From NCBI GenBank assembly GCA_022614795.1, contig JAKEHX010000010.1, positions 1 through 6,086 of the forward strand: 6,086 nucleotides of DNA. Reading direction: 5' to 3'. The notes under the pieces were generated by a model. It was not told the DNA's origin and ran no database searches. It saw only the letters and a list, made by a program, of their open reading frames with translations. Below, in pieces: positions 1-6,073 of the stretch. Position 1 is the first letter of the stretch; each line of letters opens with the position of its first letter. The position numbers and the translations under genes are program-made. The stretch is from Planctomycetaceae bacterium. GTDB lineage: Bacteria > Planctomycetota > Planctomycetia > Pirellulales > Pirellulaceae.

Positions 1-162
1 GCAACAGGAAAATGGGGGACAGGAAAATGAGGAGCAGAAGGAGGAACACTGATCAACGCTGATCAACACTAACAGGGTCCAAATTGGGTCCTCTAGATTA
101 GCGTTGATCAGTATTGATTAGTGTTCCAGCTCCCATTTTCCTGTCCCCCATATTCCTGTTAC
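1..162. repeat. 160-bp imperfect palindrome with internal 10-bp and 11-bp tandem words
   Basis: The left and right halves are reverse complements. Positions 3-29 pair with 134-160 with one mismatch, and 43-72 pair with 98-127 with about four mismatches. About 25 bases around GGGTCC-AAATT-GGGTCC are left as a loop. Each arm contains direct repeats: ACAGGAAAATG at 4-14 and 19-29, and the 10-mer GATCAACRCT at 51-60 and 61-70, mirrored at 100-119. There is no coding potential and no transposase. The right end touches the stop codon of the leftward gene ending at 162, so the element could fold in that transcript as a terminator or 3' stabiliser. The left end may continue outside the window. That it is a dispersed intergenic repeat is inference; the palindrome itself is directly visible. 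Confidence 0.85.
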
Positions 163-671
163 TACACGCTGCTCGCCCGCTGGTCCGTTCCGCGGGCCTG
201 CTCTTGCTCGGCTGCTTGCTCGGCCAGGCGGATCTTCTGCTGGCGGTGTTTCTCGTGCGTTTCCAGGTCGAACCCGCCGTGGTGCGCCAGCCCCGCGACG
301 CCCCGATACTGTGCCTGGCAGCGATAGCATTGCAGCAGGTTGCCGACCACGAGATAGAGCACGACGTCGATCAGGGCCGTGGCGAACAATACGCCATAGG
401 TCCAAAGCGGCATGCGGTAGTACCAGAAGACCGAGCTGATCACAAAGCCCAGCGCGACGATCGCAACGCCCAGCGTCTGTGAAAAATCCTTGCGGATATA
501 AAGCTCGGTGCTGGGGCAAACGAGGCACTGCCGCAGCTCATCGCCCGCGACCGCCCCTTCGCACACCGGCCATTTCGCCGGGCAGTTCGGGCAAGCCAGC
601 TCGCGCGTGGCCGGGTCGAACTCAGCCTGGCCGATCTGGTCGCAGTGCGGGCAGCGGAAGGTGACGTTCAT
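162..671 (-). CDS. Small zinc-ribbon membrane protein of unknown function (169 aa)
   Basis: I do not recognise a named family with assigned function. The protein opens with a zinc ribbon (C7-x2-C10, C27-x2-C30). A second knuckle, C49-x2-C52, is followed by two hydrophobic helices (about 67-85 and 90-112). A last knuckle, C115-x2-C118, lies straight after the second helix. The helices form a hairpin, so C49/C52 and C115/C118 would be on the same membrane face and could bind one zinc together. The C-terminus (about 130-165) is charged, with a Gln/Glu/Ala-rich helix likely to be cytoplasmic. The ATG at 671 is chosen because the protein then begins MNVTFRCPHC, a usual zinc-ribbon start. The frame is open further upstream to 845, but that part translates the repeat. 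No clear Shine-Dalgarno sequence is seen. The gene lies 195 bases after the other leftward gene and may be cotranscribed with it. Confidence 0.85.
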   Translation of the reverse strand: MNVTFRCPHCDQIGQAEFDPATRELACPNCPAKWPVCEGAVAGDELRQCLVCPSTELYIRKDFSQTLGVAIVALGFVISSVFWYYRMPLWTYGVLFATALIDVVLYLVVGNLLQCYRCQAQYRGVAGLAHHGGFDLETHEKHRQQKIRLAEQAAEQEQARGTDQRASSV

Positions 672-683
672 TGGGTCATTGTA

Positions 684-864
684 GGAGAGTGAGTGGTGAG
701 TGGTGAGTGGTGAGTTCAGAGGTCGGAGGCCAGAGTTCAGTGCCTGTACTGCGCACTTGGTACGGAGTACTGAGTACCAAGTACAGAGCACGAACCTCCG
801 ACGTGACCACTGACCTCCGACCTCTGACCTCCCACAAATCACCACTCACCACTCACTCCTCACC
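684..864. repeat. 175-bp imperfect palindrome filling the gap between two co-directional genes
   Basis: The arms are clear by eye. GAGTGAGTGGTGAGTGGTGA at 687-706 is exactly complementary in reverse to 839-858. The CAGAGGTCGGAGG block at 716-733 pairs with 810-827 with one mismatch, and ACTTGGTAC at 755-763 pairs exactly with 774-782. The loop is about ten bases around GGAGTACTGA. Short words recur within the arms: GTGAGTG steps on the left, CTCACCA steps on the right, AGTAC near the centre. The element occupies almost all of the 672-866 intergenic space, beginning about a dozen bases from the 671 start and ending two bases from the 867 stop. Transcribed leftward, it would fold as a long hairpin between the two messages. 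A role in attenuation, mRNA stability or protein binding is inference. Confidence 0.88.
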
Positions 865-866
865 CG

Positions 867-1682
867 CTACAGCGGATACACCGCCTCAGCCGTGAGCAGT
901 TGGCTCGTCAATTCGCCGATGAACGCCACGATCACACCGGCATACAACAGGCCCGTGGCGCTTTGCGTATTGGGAATCTTCAGCACCAGCCAGGTGAGCC
1001 ACGCCAGGCAAAAGACGCCCACGATTCCCGCCAGCCAGCGCATCGCAACGAAGACCAGCCAGGTGGTCAGCGCGCTCCCCTCGCGGGTCGCGTGCCAGGC
1101 CAGCTCCATCCCCAGTCCGCTGCCGCAGACGATTGCCCGGGCAACGGTCGCCGCGGCCAAGAGCACAATCAGCCGCCGCAATGGCTGGAGCTTCATCGTC
1201 GGGGTATTCAGGTACCAATGCCCCAGCAGCATGGCCGTCGTCACCAGGCCCAAGAGCAGGCTGCTCGTCACGCGGTCGGCGATTTGCATCGTCACGGGCT
1301 TGGCCGGGGGCATGAACTGCGGATAAACGAGCGGCTCGAAGATCGGAAGGAGCAGGGCGGCCAGCGACAGGGCGGCCACGAGCCAGATCGCGAACTTCCC
1401 AGCCCGCCGCCGCTCATAGAGCCAGATCGACGCGCCGACGTAGCACACGATCGCCCCAATCAGGGCGCACGCCAGCTGCCAGTGCGAGAACGGGACGTGC
1501 GTCGATCTCACCTGCGGCCGCGAATAAATAGCCAAAAAGGCCACCGTCTCCAGGCCCAACAGCACCCACAGGTGTATGCGATAAAATCCGCTGGTGACCT
1601 GGTCCGAGCGGGTCAGCCCCATCGCCACGGCAACGCCGAAGATGAGGCGGAAGACGAACTCGACGAGGATTTGGCCGAACAA
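867..1682 (-). CDS. Polytopic integral membrane protein of unknown function (271 aa)
   Basis: The product is very hydrophobic, with about eight membrane segments: roughly residues 3-22, 37-54, 68-89, 97-118, 139-158, 168-190, 205-234 (long) and 242-263. Loops are short. I see no catalytic motif, cysteine pair or nucleotide-binding motif. Acidic residues lie at or near membrane segments (E44, E115, E257), but no known transporter signature is evident, so no function is assigned. The start is uncertain. The longest form begins with TTG at 1682; an in-frame TGA sits at 1712-1710, and the only later early starts are a GTG at codon 19 and an ATG at codon 21. The TTG form is preferred because it keeps the first hydrophobic helix. 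The bases upstream are nearly all pyrimidine on the coding strand, so no Shine-Dalgarno site exists. The gene is followed by the 684-864 palindrome and the zinc-ribbon gene. Confidence 0.82.
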   Translation of the reverse strand: MFGQILVEFVFRLIFGVAVAMGLTRSDQVTSGFYRIHLWVLLGLETVAFLAIYSRPQVRSTHVPFSHWQLACALIGAIVCYVGASIWLYERRRAGKFAIWLVAALSLAALLLPIFEPLVYPQFMPPAKPVTMQIADRVTSSLLLGLVTTAMLLGHWYLNTPTMKLQPLRRLIVLLAAATVARAIVCGSGLGMELAWHATREGSALTTWLVFVAMRWLAGIVGVFCLAWLTWLVLKIPNTQSATGLLYAGVIVAFIGELTSQLLTAEAVYPL

Positions 1683-1709
1683 GGGGCGGGGAGGGCTGGG
1701 GGCTGGGGG
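1683..1709 (+). repeat. G-rich run with G-quadruplex pattern
   Basis: Five runs of three to five G follow each other on the plus strand (1683-1686, 1688-1691, 1693-1695, 1698-1702, 1705-1709), separated by one or two bases. This satisfies the usual G3+N1-7 quadruplex rule with very short loops. GGGGCT/GGGGGTC steps make it look like a fragment of a tandem repeat. It abuts the TTG start of the leftward membrane-protein gene and lies about 175 bases before the rightward protease gene. On the leftward message it reads as a C-rich leader. Folding has not been tested; only the pattern is seen. Confidence 0.75.
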
Positions 1710-1883
1710 TCAGGTTGCGCTCACATTTCATCTTGGCCGATTTGAGCCGAATCGGATAGCCAATCAGCTGCGCCAACGCGTGCACGCAGCGCCCCTAGAC
1801 CCAAGTTGCTCTGCCCCAAACGGCTCGTTAGTCTGTGAGTTCGACATTTCGTTTCTTCCGCGGCAACGTTGGGGCCATCAAGC
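1710..1883. other. Divergent intergenic spacer; promoters for both sides expected here
   Basis: This 174-base stretch separates the leftward membrane gene from the rightward protease gene, so both promoters should lie here or just inside the adjoining coding ends. I see no convincing -35/-10 pair. A small inverted repeat, CCGATT at 1737-1742 with AATCGG at 1750-1755 (7-base loop), could be an operator but is short enough to arise by chance. No tRNA or small ORF is supported. Confidence 0.4.
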
Positions 1884-4559
1884 GTGCCCATCGATTTCAC
1901 TTGCACGAGCTGCCGCCATCCGTTGCACGTTCGCGACGAACTTGCCGGCAAGCGCGGCAAATGCCCCAAGTGTCAGACGGTCCTCGAAGTGCCCAGCGCC
2001 ACGCCCGATTCGCGCAGGGACCCGGACCTACAGCGGCGCGCGGTTGCTGCCGCGCGCTGGACGGGATCGGCGGTATCCATGCCCGTCAAGCCCGCGCCCA
2101 AGCCTGTCCCTTCCAACGCGACGTCAGCCAGCCCAGCAGCGGCCAGCCCAGCCGGACCTGCAGCCGCCAGCTCCGCAACTGCCGCGCCAGCCGTGCCTGC
2201 GCCCAAGGTTGCCACGGCGCGGGCCGCGGGAATGCCCGCGGCAGCTCCAGTCTCGGCTCGACAGGGCCAGCGAAGCGGGACAGCAAAACCGCTGCCTGTT
2301 GCTGCCGCGATTGTCGCCAGGTCCGCGGCAGCGGCCCCCACGCCATCATCACCTTCGCTTTCGCCTGCCTTACTCTCGCCCGATCAGCGTCGCAACCTGG
2401 TCATGGCAGGTTTCGTGGGCCAGATGGCTCGCGCGCCGGTCTCGCCGGCCTATCGCCTGGGGATTCTGCTCACGGCGCTGTTCATGATCCTGCTGCCGAT
2501 TGTCTATGTCGGCCTGATTTGTCTCGTTGGCCTGGCGATTTACTGGCACCTCACCAATAACCACGTGATCCTTGGCCAGGTTCGCGGCCGGGCGTCGGTG
2601 ATCGCATTTCTCATCTATCTGGCGCCCGCCTTCATCGGCAGCGTCATGGTCCTGTTCATGATCAAGCCGCTGTTTGCCGCGGCGGCCCGCGAGCCGCGGC
2701 GCCGCAGCGTGACCATGCACAGCGACCCGCTGCTGTTTGACTTCGTCGAGCGGATTTGCCAGCTCGTCGGCGCGCCCATGCCCCGCCGGATCGACATCGA
2801 TTGCGAAATCAATGCCGCCGCTTCGTTTCGCCGCGGCTGGTTGAGCGTGCTCCTGGGGCGCGACCTGGTGCTGACCATCGGCATGCCGCTGGCCGCCGGG
2901 CTCACGCTTCAGCAGTTCGCCGGCGTGCTCGCCCACGAATTCGGCCATTTCAGCCAAGGGACCGGCATGAGATTGACCTACGTCATCCGCTCGATCAATG
3001 CCTGGTTCGTCCGCTGCGTCTATGAGCGGGACAGTTGGGACGATTGGCTGGCCGGCGCGACCGACGAGCTTGACGTGCGGCTGGCGGTTGTGGTCTATGC
3101 GGCACGGGCCGGCGTCTGGCTGACGCGCCGCGTGTTGTGGGGGCTGATGTTTCTTGGTCACGTGGTAGCGGGATTTCTGCTCCGGCAAATGGAGTTCGAC
3201 GCCGACCGCTACGAAACGCGCCTGGCCGGCAGCCAAACGTTCGCCGAAACGTGCCGCCGCTTGCGATTGCTCGGTCTCGCGTGGCAGAAGACCCAGCACG
3301 ACATGGGCGAGCACTACAGCGAGGGCCGCCTGGCCGACAACCTGCCCAAGCTGCTCTTGGCGAATGCTCGCCAGCTCCCCGCCGACGCCCACAAGTTCCT
3401 CGCGGAGCTGATCGATAAGTCGTCCACGAGCTGGTTCGACAGCCATCCCGCCGACAAGGACCGAATTGCCGCCGCGGCAGCCGAACAGGCCCCGGGCGCC
3501 TTCCGCAGCCAGTTGCCCGCCAGCATTTTGTTCGACAACTTCGACGCGGCCGGCAAGAACGTCACGTGGGATTTTTACTGTGCCGCGTTCGGCCAGATGG
3601 TGCAGGCCAGGTCGCTGTTTCCCACCGACGAGCTGCGCGCGCGCCAGGGACAGGCCGAGGCGGCCGACGAAGCCCGCGACCGTTATTTCGCCGGCGGCTT
3701 CAGCAGCTTGCGCGCGTTGCGCCTGCCGGTCATGCCCGCCGGCCGCACGCACGCTGCCGCCATCTGGCGGGAAGAGCTGGCCCAGGCCCGCCGCGCTCTG
3801 GAAAGCGGCGCACCGGCCTATCGCGCCGCGCTTGCGTCGTTTACCAAGGCCGACAAGCGCCTCGTCCAGGCGCGCCAGGCCCGCGCGCTTTACATGAGCG
3901 ACGTCGGGCTGCAAAAGGACCACTTCGAGGACCCGCCCGCTTCGGGCGCCGAGGCCACTCGCCAGCGCGACCGGACCATGGCGGAACTGGCCCGCCTCGA
4001 CCAGTCGCTCGTGCCGCACGAAGAGACGCTCGGCCGCCGCCTGCGAGGCGGCCTGATTCTGCTTTCCGATCCGGAGCTGGCCGGCCGAATTCCTGATGCG
4101 GAGCCTTGGCGACGCGATATCGCCGCGATCTTGCCGATCCTCTCGCAAATCGCCAGCAATCACGCCAGCATCCTGGAGCTGCGCACCAATAACGCCGTCC
4201 TCGCCGCTCTGCTCGGCCACCTCGACGGCCATGAGCGGCACGAGCCGCTGATCCGCGAAATCATCGACTGCTCGCGCCGCGTGCGCGAGGAGCTGTCCGC
4301 TCTTCGCGGACTCTTCGCTCATACGGAATATCCCTTCGACCATGCCGGCGGGCAGGTGACGGTCAGCCAGTTTCTGCTCAAGTCGATTCCTCAGCCCGAC
4401 GAGGTCGGCGAGATCTTCCATGCGGCCGACCAGCTGCTGGGCAATCTCATGTCGCTCGGCGCGCGCGCTCAAAGCCGCCTCTGCACTATCGCCGAGGCCG
4501 TCGAAGCCGCGCTGGGCTACCAGCCGCTGCCTGCACCGCCCGCCAAGGAATCCTCGTAA
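1884..4559 (+). CDS. M48-type membrane zinc metalloprotease with N-terminal zinc ribbon (891 aa)
   Basis: A membrane-embedded zinc endopeptidase of the Ste24/HtpX (M48) clan, expected to cleave membrane or misfolded proteins at the cytoplasmic face; the substrate is unknown. In order: zinc ribbon (C7, C10, C27, C30); an Ala/Pro/Ser-rich linker to about residue 180; hydrophobic segments at about 192-221 and 239-263; H351-E-F-G-H355, the HExxH motif giving two zinc ligands and the catalytic Glu; a hydrophobic segment at about 411-433; E437-F-D-A-D441, the ExxxD motif giving the third ligand; and S520-H-P, typical near the end of the M48 core. After residue 570 come about 320 mostly helical, charged residues of unknown role, making it far longer than ordinary HtpX (about 290 aa). 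GTG at 1884 is preferred over TTG at 1869 because it gives MPIDFTC, matching the paralogue's start; no good Shine-Dalgarno is seen. It is followed after 107 bases by the inactive-looking paralogue. Confidence 0.92.
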   Translation: MPIDFTCTSCRHPLHVRDELAGKRGKCPKCQTVLEVPSATPDSRRDPDLQRRAVAAARWTGSAVSMPVKPAPKPVPSNATSASPAAASPAGPAAASSATAAPAVPAPKVATARAAGMPAAAPVSARQGQRSGTAKPLPVAAAIVARSAAAAPTPSSPSLSPALLSPDQRRNLVMAGFVGQMARAPVSPAYRLGILLTALFMILLPIVYVGLICLVGLAIYWHLTNNHVILGQVRGRASVIAFLIYLAPAFIGSVMVLFMIKPLFAAAAREPRRRSVTMHSDPLLFDFVERICQLVGAPMPRRIDIDCEINAAASFRRGWLSVLLGRDLVLTIGMPLAAGLTLQQFAGVLAHEFGHFSQGTGMRLTYVIRSINAWFVRCVYERDSWDDWLAGATDELDVRLAVVVYAARAGVWLTRRVLWGLMFLGHVVAGFLLRQMEFDADRYETRLAGSQTFAETCRRLRLLGLAWQKTQHDMGEHYSEGRLADNLPKLLLANARQLPADAHKFLAELIDKSSTSWFDSHPADKDRIAAAAAEQAPGAFRSQLPASILFDNFDAAGKNVTWDFYCAAFGQMVQARSLFPTDELRARQGQAEAADEARDRYFAGGFSSLRALRLPVMPAGRTHAAAIWREELAQARRALESGAPAYRAALASFTKADKRLVQARQARALYMSDVGLQKDHFEDPPASGAEATRQRDRTMAELARLDQSLVPHEETLGRRLRGGLILLSDPELAGRIPDAEPWRRDIAAILPILSQIASNHASILELRTNNAVLAALLGHLDGHERHEPLIREIIDCSRRVREELSALRGLFAHTEYPFDHAGGQVTVSQFLLKSIPQPDEVGEIFHAADQLLGNLMSLGARAQSRLCTIAEAVEAALGYQPLPAPPAKESS

Positions 4560-4576
4560 AGCTCGCCGCCAAATTC

Positions 4577-4600
4577 GCCGGTCTGCCGCTATAGACTGGC
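4577..4600 (+). terminator. Weak hairpin after the protease gene, possible terminator or processing site
   Basis: GCCGGTCT (4577-4584) pairs with AGACTGGC (4593-4600) around an 8-base loop, with one G-U pair. It starts 17 bases after the TAA of the protease gene. No U-rich tail follows, so it is not a standard intrinsic terminator. It might be a weak stop, an RNA-processing site or chance. The loop side also holds a TATAGACT string resembling a -10 box, but no matching -35 was found. Confidence 0.3.
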
Positions 4601-4654
4601 CGCGCCTTGAATTACATTGGTGGGCGTCGCACCCTGCCTGCTGCCTGCTTTCTC

Positions 4655-4659
4655 AGGAG
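4655..4659 (+). promoter_or_regulatory. Shine-Dalgarno AGGAG that fixes the GTG start at 4667
   Basis: AGGAG lies seven bases before GTG at 4667, an ideal spacing. The same frame is open back to a TTG at 4607, but the 20 extra residues have no zinc-ribbon character and that TTG has no such site. Starting at the GTG gives MSLKITC, parallel to MPIDFTC of the upstream paralogue. Confidence 0.8.
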
Positions 4660-4666
4660 CCGACGC

Positions 4667-6058
4667 GTGTCTCTCAAGATTACCTGTTCCAAATGCGCGC
4701 ACACGCTCAAGGCCAAAGACCAGCTGGCCGGCAAGAAGGTGATGTGCCCCAAGTGCCAGGCGATCCTCACCATTCCGGCCAAGCCCGGCGCGCCGGCGAC
4801 GCCCGCCCCGCGTTCGTTTAGCACCTCTCGATCAACCGCCGGAACGGCCGCGCCGCCGACCCCTTCGATCAGCCGCGAGCAGATCCTGGCCGCCTTTCAA
4901 GGCCAGTTCGCCCTGCCGCGGGTCTCGTTTGGCCGCAGGCTTGGCACGCTGCTGGTGCTGGCCGTCCTGTTCGTCCTGGTCCTCGTTTATCTGGCGATGC
5001 TCGTGGGCGTCGGCTGGCTCATCTATTGGCTGGCGACGCACGACTTTGCCTCGTCGATTCCGCCGGCCGGCGTCACCTTGGCGCTAGCCGCCGCGGTGTT
5101 CGCGCTGCTGTGCCTGTTGCGGCCCCTCTTCATGCCGCAGCAGCGGCCGCACAAGGAATATGCGCTTCAAGAGGCCCAGGCCCCGGCGCTAGTGGAGCTG
5201 ATTGCACAAATTGCCAAGCGGCTCGACGCCCCGCCGCCCGCCGCCATTCAGGTCGAGTGTTCGCCCCGCCTGGCAATCGACCGCGCGGGGCGCAAGCTGA
5301 CGATCGGACTGGGGCTGGTTGCCGGATTGACCGTACAGCAATTGGCCGGGCTCATCGCGGGCCTGGTGGCCCAGAATCGCCGCAGCGCCCCCAGCGGGCA
5401 GACCAACTTGATTCGGGCGATCAACGGCTGGCTGTGGCGCTCGGTCTATCAGGCCGACCGCTTCGAGCGCTGGATCACGCGCGTCAATTTGCGCCCCGGC
5501 ATTCACCTGGGCCGGCTCGTGCTGCCGCTGCGGCCGCTGAGTTTTCTGGCCCGGGCGGCTTTGTGGATTCCCATGTTCATCGGCAACACGGTGGCGGCGG
5601 CCCTGGTGCGGCGCACCGAGTTCGACGCCGACGTGTGCTCGGCCCGCCTCGTCGGCAAACAGACCTTCGCCCAGAACATCCAATGGGTGAAGATCATCGA
5701 ATACACCTGGGAGGGAATCCTTCCCGAGCTGGCGTTCCTCTATAAGGAACAGTGTCTGCCGGACAGCCTGCCGCACGAGCTGGCCGCGCGGCTCCGCGAA
5801 ATCACGCCCGAGCTGGCCACGGCGCTGATCCAGTCCGTGATCAAGGCCGAGGAAATCCCCTTCGACAGCCGGCCCAGCGACGAGGAGCGTCTGAGCGTCG
5901 TCGCCGCCGAGCCGGCCAGCGGCGCGATGAAGTGCCCGCTCCCTGCGTCCGCCCTCTGGACCGACTTTGGCAAACTGGCCCGCGACACGAGCTTTGACTA
6001 TTATTCTGCCGCCTTTGGCGCACAGCATCTCAAGACCGCCCTGCGGCCGGCGGGATGA
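4667..6058 (+). CDS. Zinc-ribbon M48-like pseudoprotease, paralogue lacking HExxH (463 aa)
   Basis: A tandem paralogue of the preceding protease. It shares the zinc ribbon (C7, C10, C27, C30; LAGK then CPKCQ at equal positions), a shorter linker, hydrophobic segments at about 94-121, 135-151 and 297-314, the LTxQQ stretch, the R-A/S-I-N-G/A-W motif, E318-F-D-A-D322 and the final (F/W)-D-(F/Y)-Y-x-A-A-F-G block (443-451). Where the active copy has HEFGH this one has G232-L-V-A-Q236, so both zinc-ligand His and the catalytic Glu are gone. SHP has become S401-R-P. The third ligand Glu is retained. It should not be an active M48 peptidase; a binding, chaperone-like or regulatory role is inference. 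It ends 12 residues after the shared AAFG block and lacks the roughly 320-residue C-terminal region of its neighbour. The frame is otherwise intact with an ordinary stop, so it reads as a maintained gene rather than a decayed one. GTG start with AGGAG; possibly cotranscribed with the protease. Confidence 0.9.
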   Translation: MSLKITCSKCAHTLKAKDQLAGKKVMCPKCQAILTIPAKPGAPATPAPRSFSTSRSTAGTAAPPTPSISREQILAAFQGQFALPRVSFGRRLGTLLVLAVLFVLVLVYLAMLVGVGWLIYWLATHDFASSIPPAGVTLALAAAVFALLCLLRPLFMPQQRPHKEYALQEAQAPALVELIAQIAKRLDAPPPAAIQVECSPRLAIDRAGRKLTIGLGLVAGLTVQQLAGLIAGLVAQNRRSAPSGQTNLIRAINGWLWRSVYQADRFERWITRVNLRPGIHLGRLVLPLRPLSFLARAALWIPMFIGNTVAAALVRRTEFDADVCSARLVGKQTFAQNIQWVKIIEYTWEGILPELAFLYKEQCLPDSLPHELAARLREITPELATALIQSVIKAEEIPFDSRPSDEERLSVVAAEPASGAMKCPLPASALWTDFGKLARDTSFDYYSAAFGAQHLKTALRPAG

Positions 6059-6059
6059 C

Positions 6060-6073
6060 GAATTTCGAATTTC
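6060..6073. repeat. Short GAATTTC tandem with palindromic TTCGAA core
   Basis: GAATTTC occurs twice in direct tandem (6060-6066, 6067-6073), creating a TTCGAA palindrome at 6064-6069. It begins one base after the stop codon of the last gene and its composition is AT-rich against GC-rich surroundings. The window ends 13 bases later, so it may be the edge of a larger intergenic repeat; that extension is inference. Confidence 0.55.

Noticed and set aside
1..162. Insertion sequence end or tRNA-like fold
   Set aside because: No transposase frame inside, no clear target duplication visible, and no tRNA arms or anticodon loop pattern; it is a single long palindrome.
684..864. CRISPR array or tandem repeat locus
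   Set aside because: Repeats are inverted and imperfect with no regularly sized unique spacers and no cas genes nearby.
900..1745. 281-codon plus-strand frame opposite the leftward membrane-protein gene
   Set aside because: Gln/Arg/His-rich composition typical of an antisense shadow; the minus frame shows about eight regular membrane helices.
1594..2487. 297-codon plus frame across the divergent spacer and the 5' part of the protease gene
   Set aside because: Pro/Arg/Ser-rich, with no motif; it overlaps the Ala/Pro linker of the true frame, where alternative frames stay open by composition.
2370..4472. 700-codon open frame on the minus strand opposite the protease gene
   Set aside because: Antisense shadow of a GC-rich gene. 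The plus frame carries HEFGH, EFDAD and the zinc ribbon; the minus translation is low-complexity, rich in Arg, Gln, Ala and Gly, with no motif.
4585..4606. Promoter with TATAGACT as -10 for the pseudoprotease gene
   Set aside because: No acceptable -35 at suitable spacing, and the string is part of a small hairpin; too weak to call.
5360..5374. Frameshift explanation for loss of HExxH in the second M48 gene
   Set aside because: Similarity to the active copy continues in the same frame on both sides without a gap, and the other frames here do not read HExxH.
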